The position numbers and the translations under genes were made by a program. Positions 6,292 through 12,760 of a DNA stretch of 15,245 nucleotides are shown one piece after another (positions within the stretch are counted from its first letter, which is position 1; the number at the start of each line of letters is the position of its first letter). Source of the stretch: Actinomycetes bacterium (GTDB lineage Bacteria; Actinomycetota; Actinomycetes; Actinomycetales; Actinomycetaceae); NCBI GenBank assembly GCA_023389315.1, contig JAEWEQ010000049.1:1-15245 (forward strand), written 5' to 3'. The notes under the pieces were generated by a model that had not been told where the DNA came from, searched no databases, and saw only the letters and a program-made list of their open reading frames with translations.

Positions 6292-7466
6292 TTCGCCACA
6301 TAGCGTTAGTTACGCAGCTGGAGCTGCGCAAACGCATCCACTCCACCCGCTGGATCGCAGCCCTGATCGCGTGGGCAGTGGTCCTGCTGCTGGTGTCCTC
6401 CGCGACAGTGTTCTTAAACTCCTCCTTCAGGGGTTCCCCCAGTTTTTCAGCGGGAGCGACGGCGAGTGCGGCCGCAGTGTTGGTCCATTTCACCGCCCTG
6501 ATCGCCATCACTATTGCTGCTTCCAGCGCAGCGGCTTCCTTGAATGGTGACCGGGAAAACGGGATGCTGGCTTTGATGCAGGCCACCCCGGTTTCAGGGT
6601 GGGCGATCGTAGTGGGCAAGGCCTTAGCGGCGTGGATAAATGCGCTGGTGTTCTTGCTGGTGTCGGTCCCATTCGTGGGGTTCCTGCTTAGTGTTCTGCC
6701 TAGCCTGTGGGGCGGCTTCGCTCGCGGCTACCTGGTGGTGGCCATAGAACTGTTGGCTTTCGCGGGGATCGGCATGGGGTGGTCAGCCCTCACCCCGCGT
6801 CCAGGTGGGTCTTCTGCGCTGGCGGTATTCACCGTCCTCGCGCTGCTGCTCGGGGGCCCGGTGGTGATGCTGGGGTTGGAAAACCTCACTGCGGACCGCT
6901 CAACTGTGAAGGTCATGCGCGAGTACGACCAGTACTGGGATGAAGAAAAGGATGAACCGCTGGCGGAAGATGACCCGCGATTTGGTCAGAAAGTTTGTGA
7001 ATCGCAGGACTATCCGACCTACATTTCGCAGGTCAGCAAATTCTGGTGGCTGGCGCTGACGAACCCGGTGGTGGCGGTGGCTGACGGGATGCCAACCACG
7101 GGAGTGCTACCGGGAGGCGCGGGCGAAGATGACGCCGAGTGCGACAGCGATGAGTGTGACGCTATAACGTATTTGGATTCGAATAGTTTCCATGTGGAGC
7201 CGAACTCCTCGGTGGTGGAGATTCTGGGGGCCATGAAGAAACCGGCTTCACACCACCAGCTGGTGAATGATTGCGGGCCGGACAAGGGAAAGGTCGTATT
7301 CGCTCAAGTTGGTGATCCGGATGCTCCCATTGATCGGGAGCGCGGGCAGTATTGGGGTTGGACGGCTTCACTGCACCTTTTGTTGGGCGCCCTGATGGTG
7401 GTGGTCGCGGGCCGGCGCACGCGGGTTCCGATCAAGAACTTGCCGCGCGGCACGCGCATCGCGTAG
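6288..7466 (+). CDS. ABC-2 type transporter permease
   Basis: The 392-residue membrane protein has predicted helices at about 22-43, 62-85, 104-137, 147-168, 176-197 and 355-375. The segment NGDRENGMLALMQATPVSGW (86-105) matches the cytoplasmic coupling region of ABC-2 permeases. With the basic N-terminus inside, the roughly 155-residue loop 200-355 lies outside. It is acidic and contains four cysteines (237, 285, 290, 329) that could form two disulfides. I chose ATG 6288, which overlaps the ATPase stop in ATGA and follows the purine run AAGGGGG; the frame is open further upstream, but there it lies inside the ATPase gene. The substrate is not predictable. Nothing gene-like and no clear terminator is seen in 7467-7597 before recR. 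Confidence 0.88.
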   Translation: MIRHIALVTQLELRKRIHSTRWIAALIAWAVVLLLVSSATVFLNSSFRGSPSFSAGATASAAAVLVHFTALIAITIAASSAAASLNGDRENGMLALMQATPVSGWAIVVGKALAAWINALVFLLVSVPFVGFLLSVLPSLWGGFARGYLVVAIELLAFAGIGMGWSALTPRPGGSSALAVFTVLALLLGGPVVMLGLENLTADRSTVKVMREYDQYWDEEKDEPLAEDDPRFGQKVCESQDYPTYISQVSKFWWLALTNPVVAVADGMPTTGVLPGGAGEDDAECDSDECDAITYLDSNSFHVEPNSSVVEILGAMKKPASHHQLVNDCGPDKGKVVFAQVGDPDAPIDRERGQYWGWTASLHLLLGALMVVVAGRRTRVPIKNLPRGTRIA

Positions 7467-7597
7467 GGGAGCGGCTGAGTTGGCGAGTCGGCGGCCTACC
7501 CATCACTTAGGATCTGGCTAGGTCGGCGCGTCGGGGGCACCGGAGGCACGCTACGGGCAGGGCCGCTGGCCAGTGCATCGCCGGCCCGGGAGCCGAG

Positions 7598-8194
7598 CTA
7601 GGAGATGCGGCGGCGCCCTTCGAACGCGCGTCCCAGGGTGATTTCGTCAGCGTATTCCAAGTCCCCACCCACCGGCAGGCCGAGGGCGAGGCGCGAAGCG
7701 GGCACCTGCATGGTGTCGAGCATGCGCGCCAGGTAGGTGGCGGTAGCTTCGCCCTCGATATTAGGGTCGGTGGCGATGATGACTTCGCTGACGTCGTTGC
7801 TGCCCAGGCGGCCCAGTAGTTGTCGGATGCGTAGTTGGTCGGGTCCGATCCCGCGCATGGGGTCGATTGCCCCGCCGAGGACGTGGTAGAGCCCGCGGTA
7901 GGAGGCGGTGCGTTCGATTACTTCCACGTCTTTGGCTTCTTCCACCACGCAAATGAGGGTTTGGTCGCGGCGCGGGTCGCGGCAGATTAGGCAGCGTTCG
8001 TCCTCGCTAATGTTGCCGCAGGTGTCGCAGAATCGGACTTTGTCTTTGACGTCTTCGAGGGCGCGCGCCAGGCGCATCACTTCTTCTTTGTCGGTGTTGA
8101 GGATGTGGAAGGCGATGCGTTGGGCGGATTTGGGGCCCACTCCCGGTAGTGCGCCGAGTTCGTCTATCAGGTCCTGTAAGGCACCGTCATACAC
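7598..8194 (-). CDS. recR: Recombination mediator protein RecR
   Basis: The 198-residue protein works with RecF and RecO to load RecA at single-strand gaps. In order it has a helix-hairpin-helix (LGALPGVGPKSAQRIAFHIL, about 13-32), a zinc module with C56, C59, C68 and C71, and a Toprim domain from about residue 78 (LICVVEEAKDVEVIE) with EVIIATDPNIEGEATATYLA. The length is typical (about 200). The start is GTG with GAGGA seven bases upstream. That site overlaps the dnaX stop region, and only 10 bp separate the two genes, so they are one operon. Confidence 0.97.
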   Translation of the reverse strand: MYDGALQDLIDELGALPGVGPKSAQRIAFHILNTDKEEVMRLARALEDVKDKVRFCDTCGNISEDERCLICRDPRRDQTLICVVEEAKDVEVIERTASYRGLYHVLGGAIDPMRGIGPDQLRIRQLLGRLGSNDVSEVIIATDPNIEGEATATYLARMLDTMQVPASRLALGLPVGGDLEYADEITLGRAFEGRRRIS

Positions 8195-8204
8195 GCCTTA
8201 TTCC

Positions 8205-10790
8205 TCATTCCTCTTCCGTGATTTCTTCAAAATGCGTCACGTTGAAGACGCGTTCAATCACTGGCAATCCTACTTCCATAACCGTTTCAGCGTCGGCATC
8301 ATCCATGCTGGCGCCGCCGGTGGGGTCATCGTAGTAGGGGTCGTCATCCGCGGGGGGTTCGTCACCAATGGGGGGTTCTTCGTCGGCTGCTGCCGCGGGG
8401 TCTTCGCCTCTCGGTGCGTGGCCTGTGCCCGTGTCAGTGGGGCTGTTGCCCCGCTCTGATCCCATGTCTACGGGGACGCCCGGCTGTACTTCGTCGATTT
8501 CTTCCGAGGGCGGGGCGGGCTTGACCGATAAGGAGACGTCCGCCCGATCTTCGCCTTGCTCCGCTGCCACATTGGCGGCTAGTTGCGCTTCGGCGGCTTC
8601 TTCTTCCGCGGCGTCGTCATCGACAGGTTCGGTCGAGGTTCTTGACGCTGCGCTGTCGGCGTGTGCGGGTGCGGTCGAGGTGCTTGGCGCTGCGCTGTCG
8701 GCGTGTGCGGGTGCGGCCGAGGTGCTTGGCGCTGCGCTGTTTGCGTGCGGGGCTTCAGCAGTGTTCGCTCGGCCGAGGTCTTGGTTGATGCCTCCTCCGG
8801 CTACCGCGATCGGCCCCCAGCCGGGCGCACCGCCCGGAGTTGTTTTCGGTGCCGCTGGCGCCGCTTCGCTAACGGTCGCGGGATCTTCCGGCCCGCTGGG
8901 AGGGGCCTCGTTGGGGCCCAGGGCCACGATTTCCTTCGTTGCGCCGGTCATCATCCGCACGGCTTCTTGGAATACCGCGAGGTTGCCGCGCGCGATGAAA
9001 CTATCGCGCATAGCTTCTTGCGCGAACACCACCGTCATGGACCCCTGGTCCTCATTGGCCCAGCGAACATTGGCGGCGATCGGTTTGCGCCAGCCGCGCT
9101 TTAGCTGTTCGACCGTGTCGAGGAATTCTTCCCAGCGCTGGCCGACCATGTGTCCAGTGTCGCCGGCTTCGGGCTCAGCCGGCACCGGCGCGGAGGGAGT
9201 TTCCCGCGCGCCCAGGGCAGGGTCGGTCGGGGGCATTGGCGAGTGTGGCTGCTCAGCCGAAGCGGGGGAACCAGACTTCTCGGACGAAACTGGCGTGGCA
9301 GCCTGATCGGTCGTCGCACGCGAATCAGCGTGCACCTCTCCCTGAGTGGGGGGCTGTGGAGCGGGCGCAGAGGCCTGGACAGTGGGTGTTGGGTCCTGTG
9401 GAGCGGGCGCAGAGGCCTGGGCAGCGGGTGCCGACTGCGCCGCGGGTGCGGAAGTTTGCGCTCCGCCAGCACCGCCCTCGCGTTCCTGATTCTCCTGCTG
9501 CTCACGTGCCATGCGCATACGTCGCAGTTCCTCACGGGCCATTGCCGCACCGGTCAAGCCAGCACCACCGGACGCCCTCGTCGGCGCATCACTGGTGCCA
9601 GGTGCGCCGCCCGAGCCAACACTGCCAGTGGGTGACCCGGAGCCGGAGGCCGCGCCCGAACTCGCGGGGGGAGTCCCGCCAGCGGCAGCCTGACCCATTA
9701 CCAGCAAACGCCCCATCAACAGTTCCAACTGCAGGCGCGGGGAGGTGGCCCCCACCATTTGACGCAAAGCATGATCGGTGACGTCGGCAGCGCGCGACAG
9801 GCGCTGCCCACCCCAGCGTCGAGCTTGCGTGAACATGCGTTCATGCTGCTCATGGGGGATACCGACCAGGAAGTCGCGCGCCCCTTCACCGGTGACGGTG
9901 ATGATCAGCAGGTCGCGCAGGCGTTGGAGGAAATCCTCCACGAAACGGCGCGGATCGTGCCCGGCTTCCACCATGCGTTCCACGGTGGCGAAAACATTGA
10001 CTCCATCAGCGTCGGCCAGCCCGTCCACCACGTCGTCAATCAGTGATGAATCGGTGTATCCCAGTAGCGAAACCGCCCGCTGGTAAGTGACCTCGCCATC
10101 TTGTCCACCGGCCATTAGTTGGTCGAGGACGGATAGGGAGTCGCGTACGGAACCGCCGCCGGCGCGCACCACCAGCGGCAGGACGCCCTCGCCCATCGAA
10201 ATGGACTCGCGCTGGCACAAGCCTTCCAAGAATGGCACCATTACTTCCCCGGGAACCAAACGGAACGGGTAGTGGTGGGTGCGCGAGCGGATAGTGCCGA
10301 TCACGCGTTCCGGTTCGGTGGTGGCGAAGATGAACTTGACGTGCTCAGGTGGTTCTTCCACCAGTTTCAGTAGTGCGTTGAAGCCTTGCGGGGTGACCAT
10401 GTGGGCTTCGTCCAAGATAAAAACTTTGTAGCGGTCTCGCACCGGGGCGAAAGTGGCGCGCTCACGCAGTTCGCGGGCATCATCAACACCATTGTGTGAG
10501 GCCGCGTCGATCTCCACCACGTCCAGTGAACCGGGACCACCGGTTGCCAGTTCGCGGCACGATTCACATTCGCCGCAGGGCGTGTCCGTCGGACCCTGTT
10601 CGCAGTTCAGGCAGCGCGCCAAAATGCGTGCCGAGGTGGTCTTCCCACAGCCGCGTGGGCCGGAGAATAAATAGGCGTGGGTCACCCGGTTGGCGCGCAA
10701 AGCCGCCATCAGCGGCTCGGTCACGTGATTTTGCCCGATGACTTCGGTGAAAGTCTCGGGCCGGTAGCGGCGGTACAAAGCTGTGCTCAC
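8205..10790 (-). CDS. dnaX: DNA polymerase III subunit tau/gamma
   Basis: The clamp-loader ATPase organises the replisome and loads the beta sliding clamp. With GTG 10790 as start (M-STALYRRYRPETF, matching the usual N-terminus), it has 861 residues. Walker A GPRGCGKT is at 44-51, zinc ligands are C63, C72, C75 and C78, and the DEAH box is at 127-130 with sensor residues following in FIFATTEP. From about residue 370 a long Ala/Pro/Ser-rich linker with internal repeats leads to a module near 560-640 and an acidic C-terminus ending ERVFNVTHFEEITEEE. I see no A-run slippery site, so tau is probably the only product. The frame is open upstream to 10943, but that part is Pro-rich and unlike DnaX. 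Downstream is recR, without ybaB/ebfC between. Confidence 0.95.
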   Translation of the reverse strand: MSTALYRRYRPETFTEVIGQNHVTEPLMAALRANRVTHAYLFSGPRGCGKTTSARILARCLNCEQGPTDTPCGECESCRELATGGPGSLDVVEIDAASHNGVDDARELRERATFAPVRDRYKVFILDEAHMVTPQGFNALLKLVEEPPEHVKFIFATTEPERVIGTIRSRTHHYPFRLVPGEVMVPFLEGLCQRESISMGEGVLPLVVRAGGGSVRDSLSVLDQLMAGGQDGEVTYQRAVSLLGYTDSSLIDDVVDGLADADGVNVFATVERMVEAGHDPRRFVEDFLQRLRDLLIITVTGEGARDFLVGIPHEQHERMFTQARRWGGQRLSRAADVTDHALRQMVGATSPRLQLELLMGRLLVMGQAAAGGTPPASSGAASGSGSPTGSVGSGGAPGTSDAPTRASGGAGLTGAAMAREELRRMRMAREQQENQEREGGAGGAQTSAPAAQSAPAAQASAPAPQDPTPTVQASAPAPQPPTQGEVHADSRATTDQAATPVSSEKSGSPASAEQPHSPMPPTDPALGARETPSAPVPAEPEAGDTGHMVGQRWEEFLDTVEQLKRGWRKPIAANVRWANEDQGSMTVVFAQEAMRDSFIARGNLAVFQEAVRMMTGATKEIVALGPNEAPPSGPEDPATVSEAAPAAPKTTPGGAPGWGPIAVAGGGINQDLGRANTAEAPHANSAAPSTSAAPAHADSAAPSTSTAPAHADSAASRTSTEPVDDDAAEEEAAEAQLAANVAAEQGEDRADVSLSVKPAPPSEEIDEVQPGVPVDMGSERGNSPTDTGTGHAPRGEDPAAAADEEPPIGDEPPADDDPYYDDPTGGASMDDADAETVMEVGLPVIERVFNVTHFEEITEEE
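8647..8745. repeat. 42-bp tandem repeats inside dnaX
   Basis: GCTGCGCTGTCGGCG recurs at 8647, 8689 and (as GCTGCGCTGTTTGCG) 8731, a 42-bp period encoding 14-residue units of the type SAAPSTSxAPAHAD in the DnaX linker. A second pair, CTGTGGAGCGGGCGCAG at 9354 and 9396, also shows a 42-bp period. The copies are nearly identical, pointing to recent slippage expansion of a disordered linker. Confidence 0.8.
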
Positions 10791-11042
10791 GTCCCTAACT
10801 CTATCGGGTAGCTCGGACATTTTGGATGCCAAGGGCTGGGGCATTGTGGATTCGCCGCCTTGCGCGGGCGGCGAGGGCGGGTGGAGTGCCGGGAGCGGGA
10901 GAGGCGGCGGGCAGATTACGAGGGCGGGCGGCGCGCAGGCCACGCGGGGTGCGCACCCCGCGCTATCAATCCAAAAAGAATCCGCCTGCCCGCCAAAAGT
11001 TCCAGATGTTGTGTATCTGACACCGGTTGGGAGCTTACGAAC
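10791..11042. other. Divergent intergenic region between dnaX and tRNA-Ser
   Basis: No gene is seen here. It contains the perfect 20-bp palindrome CGCGGGGTGCGCACCCCGCG at 10943-10962, able to form an 8-bp stem with a GCGC loop. It also contains a GC-rich stem CGCCGCC (10853-10859) with GGCGGCG (10867-10873). The part 10963-11042 is more AT-rich. These structures may take part in regulating dnaX or may mark the end of an upstream transcript; the sequence does not decide. Confidence 0.5.
10798..10803 (-). promoter_or_regulatory. Possible -10 element giving a leaderless dnaX transcript
   Basis: TAGAGT on the minus strand (TAnnnT) ends seven bases before GTG 10790, so transcription would begin at the start codon. 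The -35 region is not recognisable. It would explain the absence of a properly spaced ribosome binding site. Confidence 0.35.
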
Positions 11043-11072
11043 TCGACTAGTTGCCCACTTGTTCGCTACACT
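11043..11072 (+). promoter_or_regulatory. Probable promoter of tRNA-Ser and possibly ffs
   Basis: A -10 TACACT (11067-11072) is preceded at 18 bp by TCGACT (11043-11048). The predicted start near 11079 leaves about 45 bases of 5' leader, containing the small hairpin TACGTC-CATA-GACGTA (11102-11117), ahead of the tRNA. No other promoter is visible before ffs, which begins directly after the tRNA. Confidence 0.5.
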
Positions 11073-11125
11073 GGATTATCGTTGCGCATTGCGCGACTGG
11101 TTACGTCCATAGACGTAGCAACCCA

Positions 11126-11210
11126 GGAGGATTCGCCTAGTGGCCTATGGCGCTCGCTTGGAAAGCGGGTTGGGTGCAAGCCCTCGGGGGTTCGAATCCC
11201 CCATCCTCCG
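11126..11210 (+). tRNA. tRNA-Ser, anticodon GGA
   Basis: The acceptor stem GGAGGAT (11126-11132) pairs with ATCCTCC (11203-11209), and the discriminator is G (11210). The anticodon stem CTCGC/GCGGG holds the loop TTGGAAA, so the anticodon is GGA, reading UCC and UCU. A long variable arm (GTTGGGTGCAAGCCCTC) marks it as a class II serine tRNA, and the T arm GGGGG-TTCGAAT-CCCCC is canonical. CCA is not encoded, unlike in tRNA-Gly of this window. Confidence 0.97.
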
Positions 11211-11211
11211 C

Positions 11212-11296
11212 GATCCCCGTGTGACGGTATCTCCTGAACCTCCCCAGGGCCGGAAGGCAGCAAGGATAGGGTAGCTCTGCCGGGTACGCGGGGATC
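11212..11296 (+). ncRNA. ffs: Signal recognition particle RNA, small bacterial (4.5S) type
   Basis: The apical core CCCCAGGGCCGGAAGGCAGC followed by AAGG is the conserved Ffh-binding region with the GGAA tetraloop. The terminal stem GATCCCCG (11212-11219) pairs with CGGGGATC (11289-11296). The RNA forms the signal recognition particle with Ffh for co-translational membrane targeting. It follows tRNA-Ser by one base, so both may come from one precursor cut between them. Location beside dnaX is also known from other Gram-positive bacteria. Confidence 0.95.
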
Positions 11297-11305
11297 CTTT
11301 ATTTT
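11289..11305 (+). terminator. Terminator of ffs
   Basis: The closing strand of the SRP RNA terminal stem (CGGGGATC) is followed directly by CTTTATTTT (11297-11305), so the RNA's own stem with this T-rich tail acts as an intrinsic terminator. Confidence 0.65.
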
Positions 11306-11460
11306 GCCCCGGGCCAGCGCGCGCCTACAGGCCCCAGGGAGACTCCCGATTTTGCCCGCCGGGCCAACGCCGGCCTACAGGCCCAGCGCGACCCCCGCTT
11401 TTGCCCGGCGGGCCAGCGCGCGCCACCGGATTTTAACCCCGGAACCAGCGCGCGCAGTCG
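11302..11460. repeat. Array of about 48-bp GC-rich imperfect repeats between ffs and arcA
   Basis: Units begin with TTTTGCCC or TTTTAACC at 11302, 11350, 11399 and 11431. Units 1 and 2 are 48 and 49 bp and share TTTTGCCC, GGGCCAGCGC/GGGCCAACGC and GCCTACAGGCCC; units 3 and 4 are shortened to about 32 and 30 bp. In the two full units GGGCC can pair with GGCCC. The array fills the gap between two convergent genes and ends a few bases before the arcA stop. No gene is assigned here. Confidence 0.75.
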
Positions 11461-11467
11461 ACGAACC

Positions 11468-12706
11468 TCACCGCGACCGGTACACCGGGCACGACATACA
11501 CCGCGGGCCACCGTGACCACGCGCCAATTCATTCGACGGAATCGTCACGACCTCCACACCCTGCTCGGTGAGGAACTCATTCATCCGCTCGTTGCGCTCA
11601 TAGGCCACCACCACGCGCGGGGCCAACGCCAACAGGTTAAACGCTGAATTCCACTGCCCCCGTTCCGCTATCTCAGGGGTGGTGGGAGCGGCAATAAAAT
11701 TCAGGCGTTGCCGGCCGCAGGCACGGGCAAGCACTTGCTGCATTTCGCTGGGATGATGGGTCTTTACCTCCAGCGCTTCCGCCTTGGTGGCGCCGCCACC
11801 GGCGCCCCTGGTAGCGGTCACCGTGGTGCGCTGCCCCAGGCCGGGGTAGAGCACGAAAGTTTCCTCATCCACCATCGACATCACGGTATCCAAGTGGATG
11901 GACTCGCGCGCCGCATCCAACAGCACTGCCACCACCGTGGAGATACTCTCATCCCCAGCCAGTAGGGACGATGCTAGGCGTTCAAACCCTGCCGGCGTGG
12001 TGCGCTCCGAGATACCCACGAAAACTGCGCCCTCGCCCGGGACGATGATGTCACCGCCCTCGACCGTGGCTCGCCGCGATGCCGGCAACGTCGACCACAA
12101 GGGGAAACTCTCCGCCGCGAACGCTGGGCTCCACTGGTAGATCGCTTGGTAAAGCACCGATTCGCGCCGCCGCGCCCGCATCTGCATGGCGTTGACACAC
12201 ACCCCGCCGTGCACCCACGAGGACGTGTCGCGCGTGAAATACAAGTTCGGCAAACACGGCACCACGAAGTCGGTTGGCCCCAGCGTGAGCGTCAAAGTCG
12301 TGTCCACGCGACCGACCTGCGCCTCCCATTCATACCGGGTGATCCCGGTGGTCAGCAGCTGCGCCAACTGCTCGGCCGATAGCGAGTTCGCATATTCGAC
12401 GAGGGCGGCTGACCCGGTAAGGGAGAACACTTCCTCGCGAAAAGCCAACGGAATTACGAAGTCGCGGGCCTGCGGGTTTTCTAACGCTTGGATGAGCAGG
12501 TCGTTGAAATATAGGACCTCCACTCCGTGGGAACGTATTTCGTGGGCGAACTGGTCATGTTCGCGCCGGGCTTGGGCGGCCCACAGCAGGTCATCGAACA
12601 GTAGCTCTTCCATATTGGAAGGGGTCAAACGGTCTAATTCAGCGCCGGGACGGTGCAAAATGACGCGTTCTAACTTATCTACGTCACTGTATATTCCAAC
12701 ACTCAC
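11468..12706 (-). CDS. arcA: Arginine deiminase
   Basis: The 412-residue enzyme hydrolyses L-arginine to L-citrulline and ammonia, the first step of the arginine deiminase pathway used for ATP gain and acid resistance. Family motifs in order are LERVILHRPG near residue 12, LPNLYFTRDTS, VEGGDI, IHLDTVMSMVD, and the C-terminal GHGGPRCMSCP with catalytic cysteine C403. The first residue after Gly in that motif is His where many homologues have Arg. Length is normal. The start is GTG with AAAGGAG eight bases upstream. Ornithine carbamoyltransferase, carbamate kinase and an arginine/ornithine antiporter are not in the window. It lies 54 bp downstream of the acyl-CoA-dehydrogenase-like gene on the same strand. 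Confidence 0.96.
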   Translation of the reverse strand: MSVGIYSDVDKLERVILHRPGAELDRLTPSNMEELLFDDLLWAAQARREHDQFAHEIRSHGVEVLYFNDLLIQALENPQARDFVIPLAFREEVFSLTGSAALVEYANSLSAEQLAQLLTTGITRYEWEAQVGRVDTTLTLTLGPTDFVVPCLPNLYFTRDTSSWVHGGVCVNAMQMRARRRESVLYQAIYQWSPAFAAESFPLWSTLPASRRATVEGGDIIVPGEGAVFVGISERTTPAGFERLASSLLAGDESISTVVAVLLDAARESIHLDTVMSMVDEETFVLYPGLGQRTTVTATRGAGGGATKAEALEVKTHHPSEMQQVLARACGRQRLNFIAAPTTPEIAERGQWNSAFNLLALAPRVVVAYERNERMNEFLTEQGVEVVTIPSNELARGHGGPRCMSCPVYRSR

Positions 12707-12760
12707 AGGTGAAACTCCTTTTGCCTAACTATCTGCCTAGACCCTAACGCTGTGCGTCCC

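Noticed and set aside
8368..9306. 312-residue plus-strand open frame opposite dnaX
   Set aside because: The Ala/Ser-rich translation mirrors the repetitive DnaX linker; no ribosome binding site or family features.
8205..9700. Programmed frameshift making a gamma form of DnaX
   Set aside because: No A-rich slippery heptamer is seen in the coding strand of the linker.
10791..10943. Extended N-terminus of DnaX
   Set aside because: The extra 51 residues are Pro-rich, lack any family similarity and have no ribosome binding site; the family N-terminus begins at GTG 10790.
11302..11460. CRISPR array
   Set aside because: Units are imperfect throughout with no constant repeat plus unique spacers, and no cas gene is present.
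11299..11532. 77-residue minus-strand frame across the ffs-arcA repeats
   Set aside because: It overlaps the arcA 3' end and the repeat array, and its Arg/Gly-rich translation reflects only GC content.
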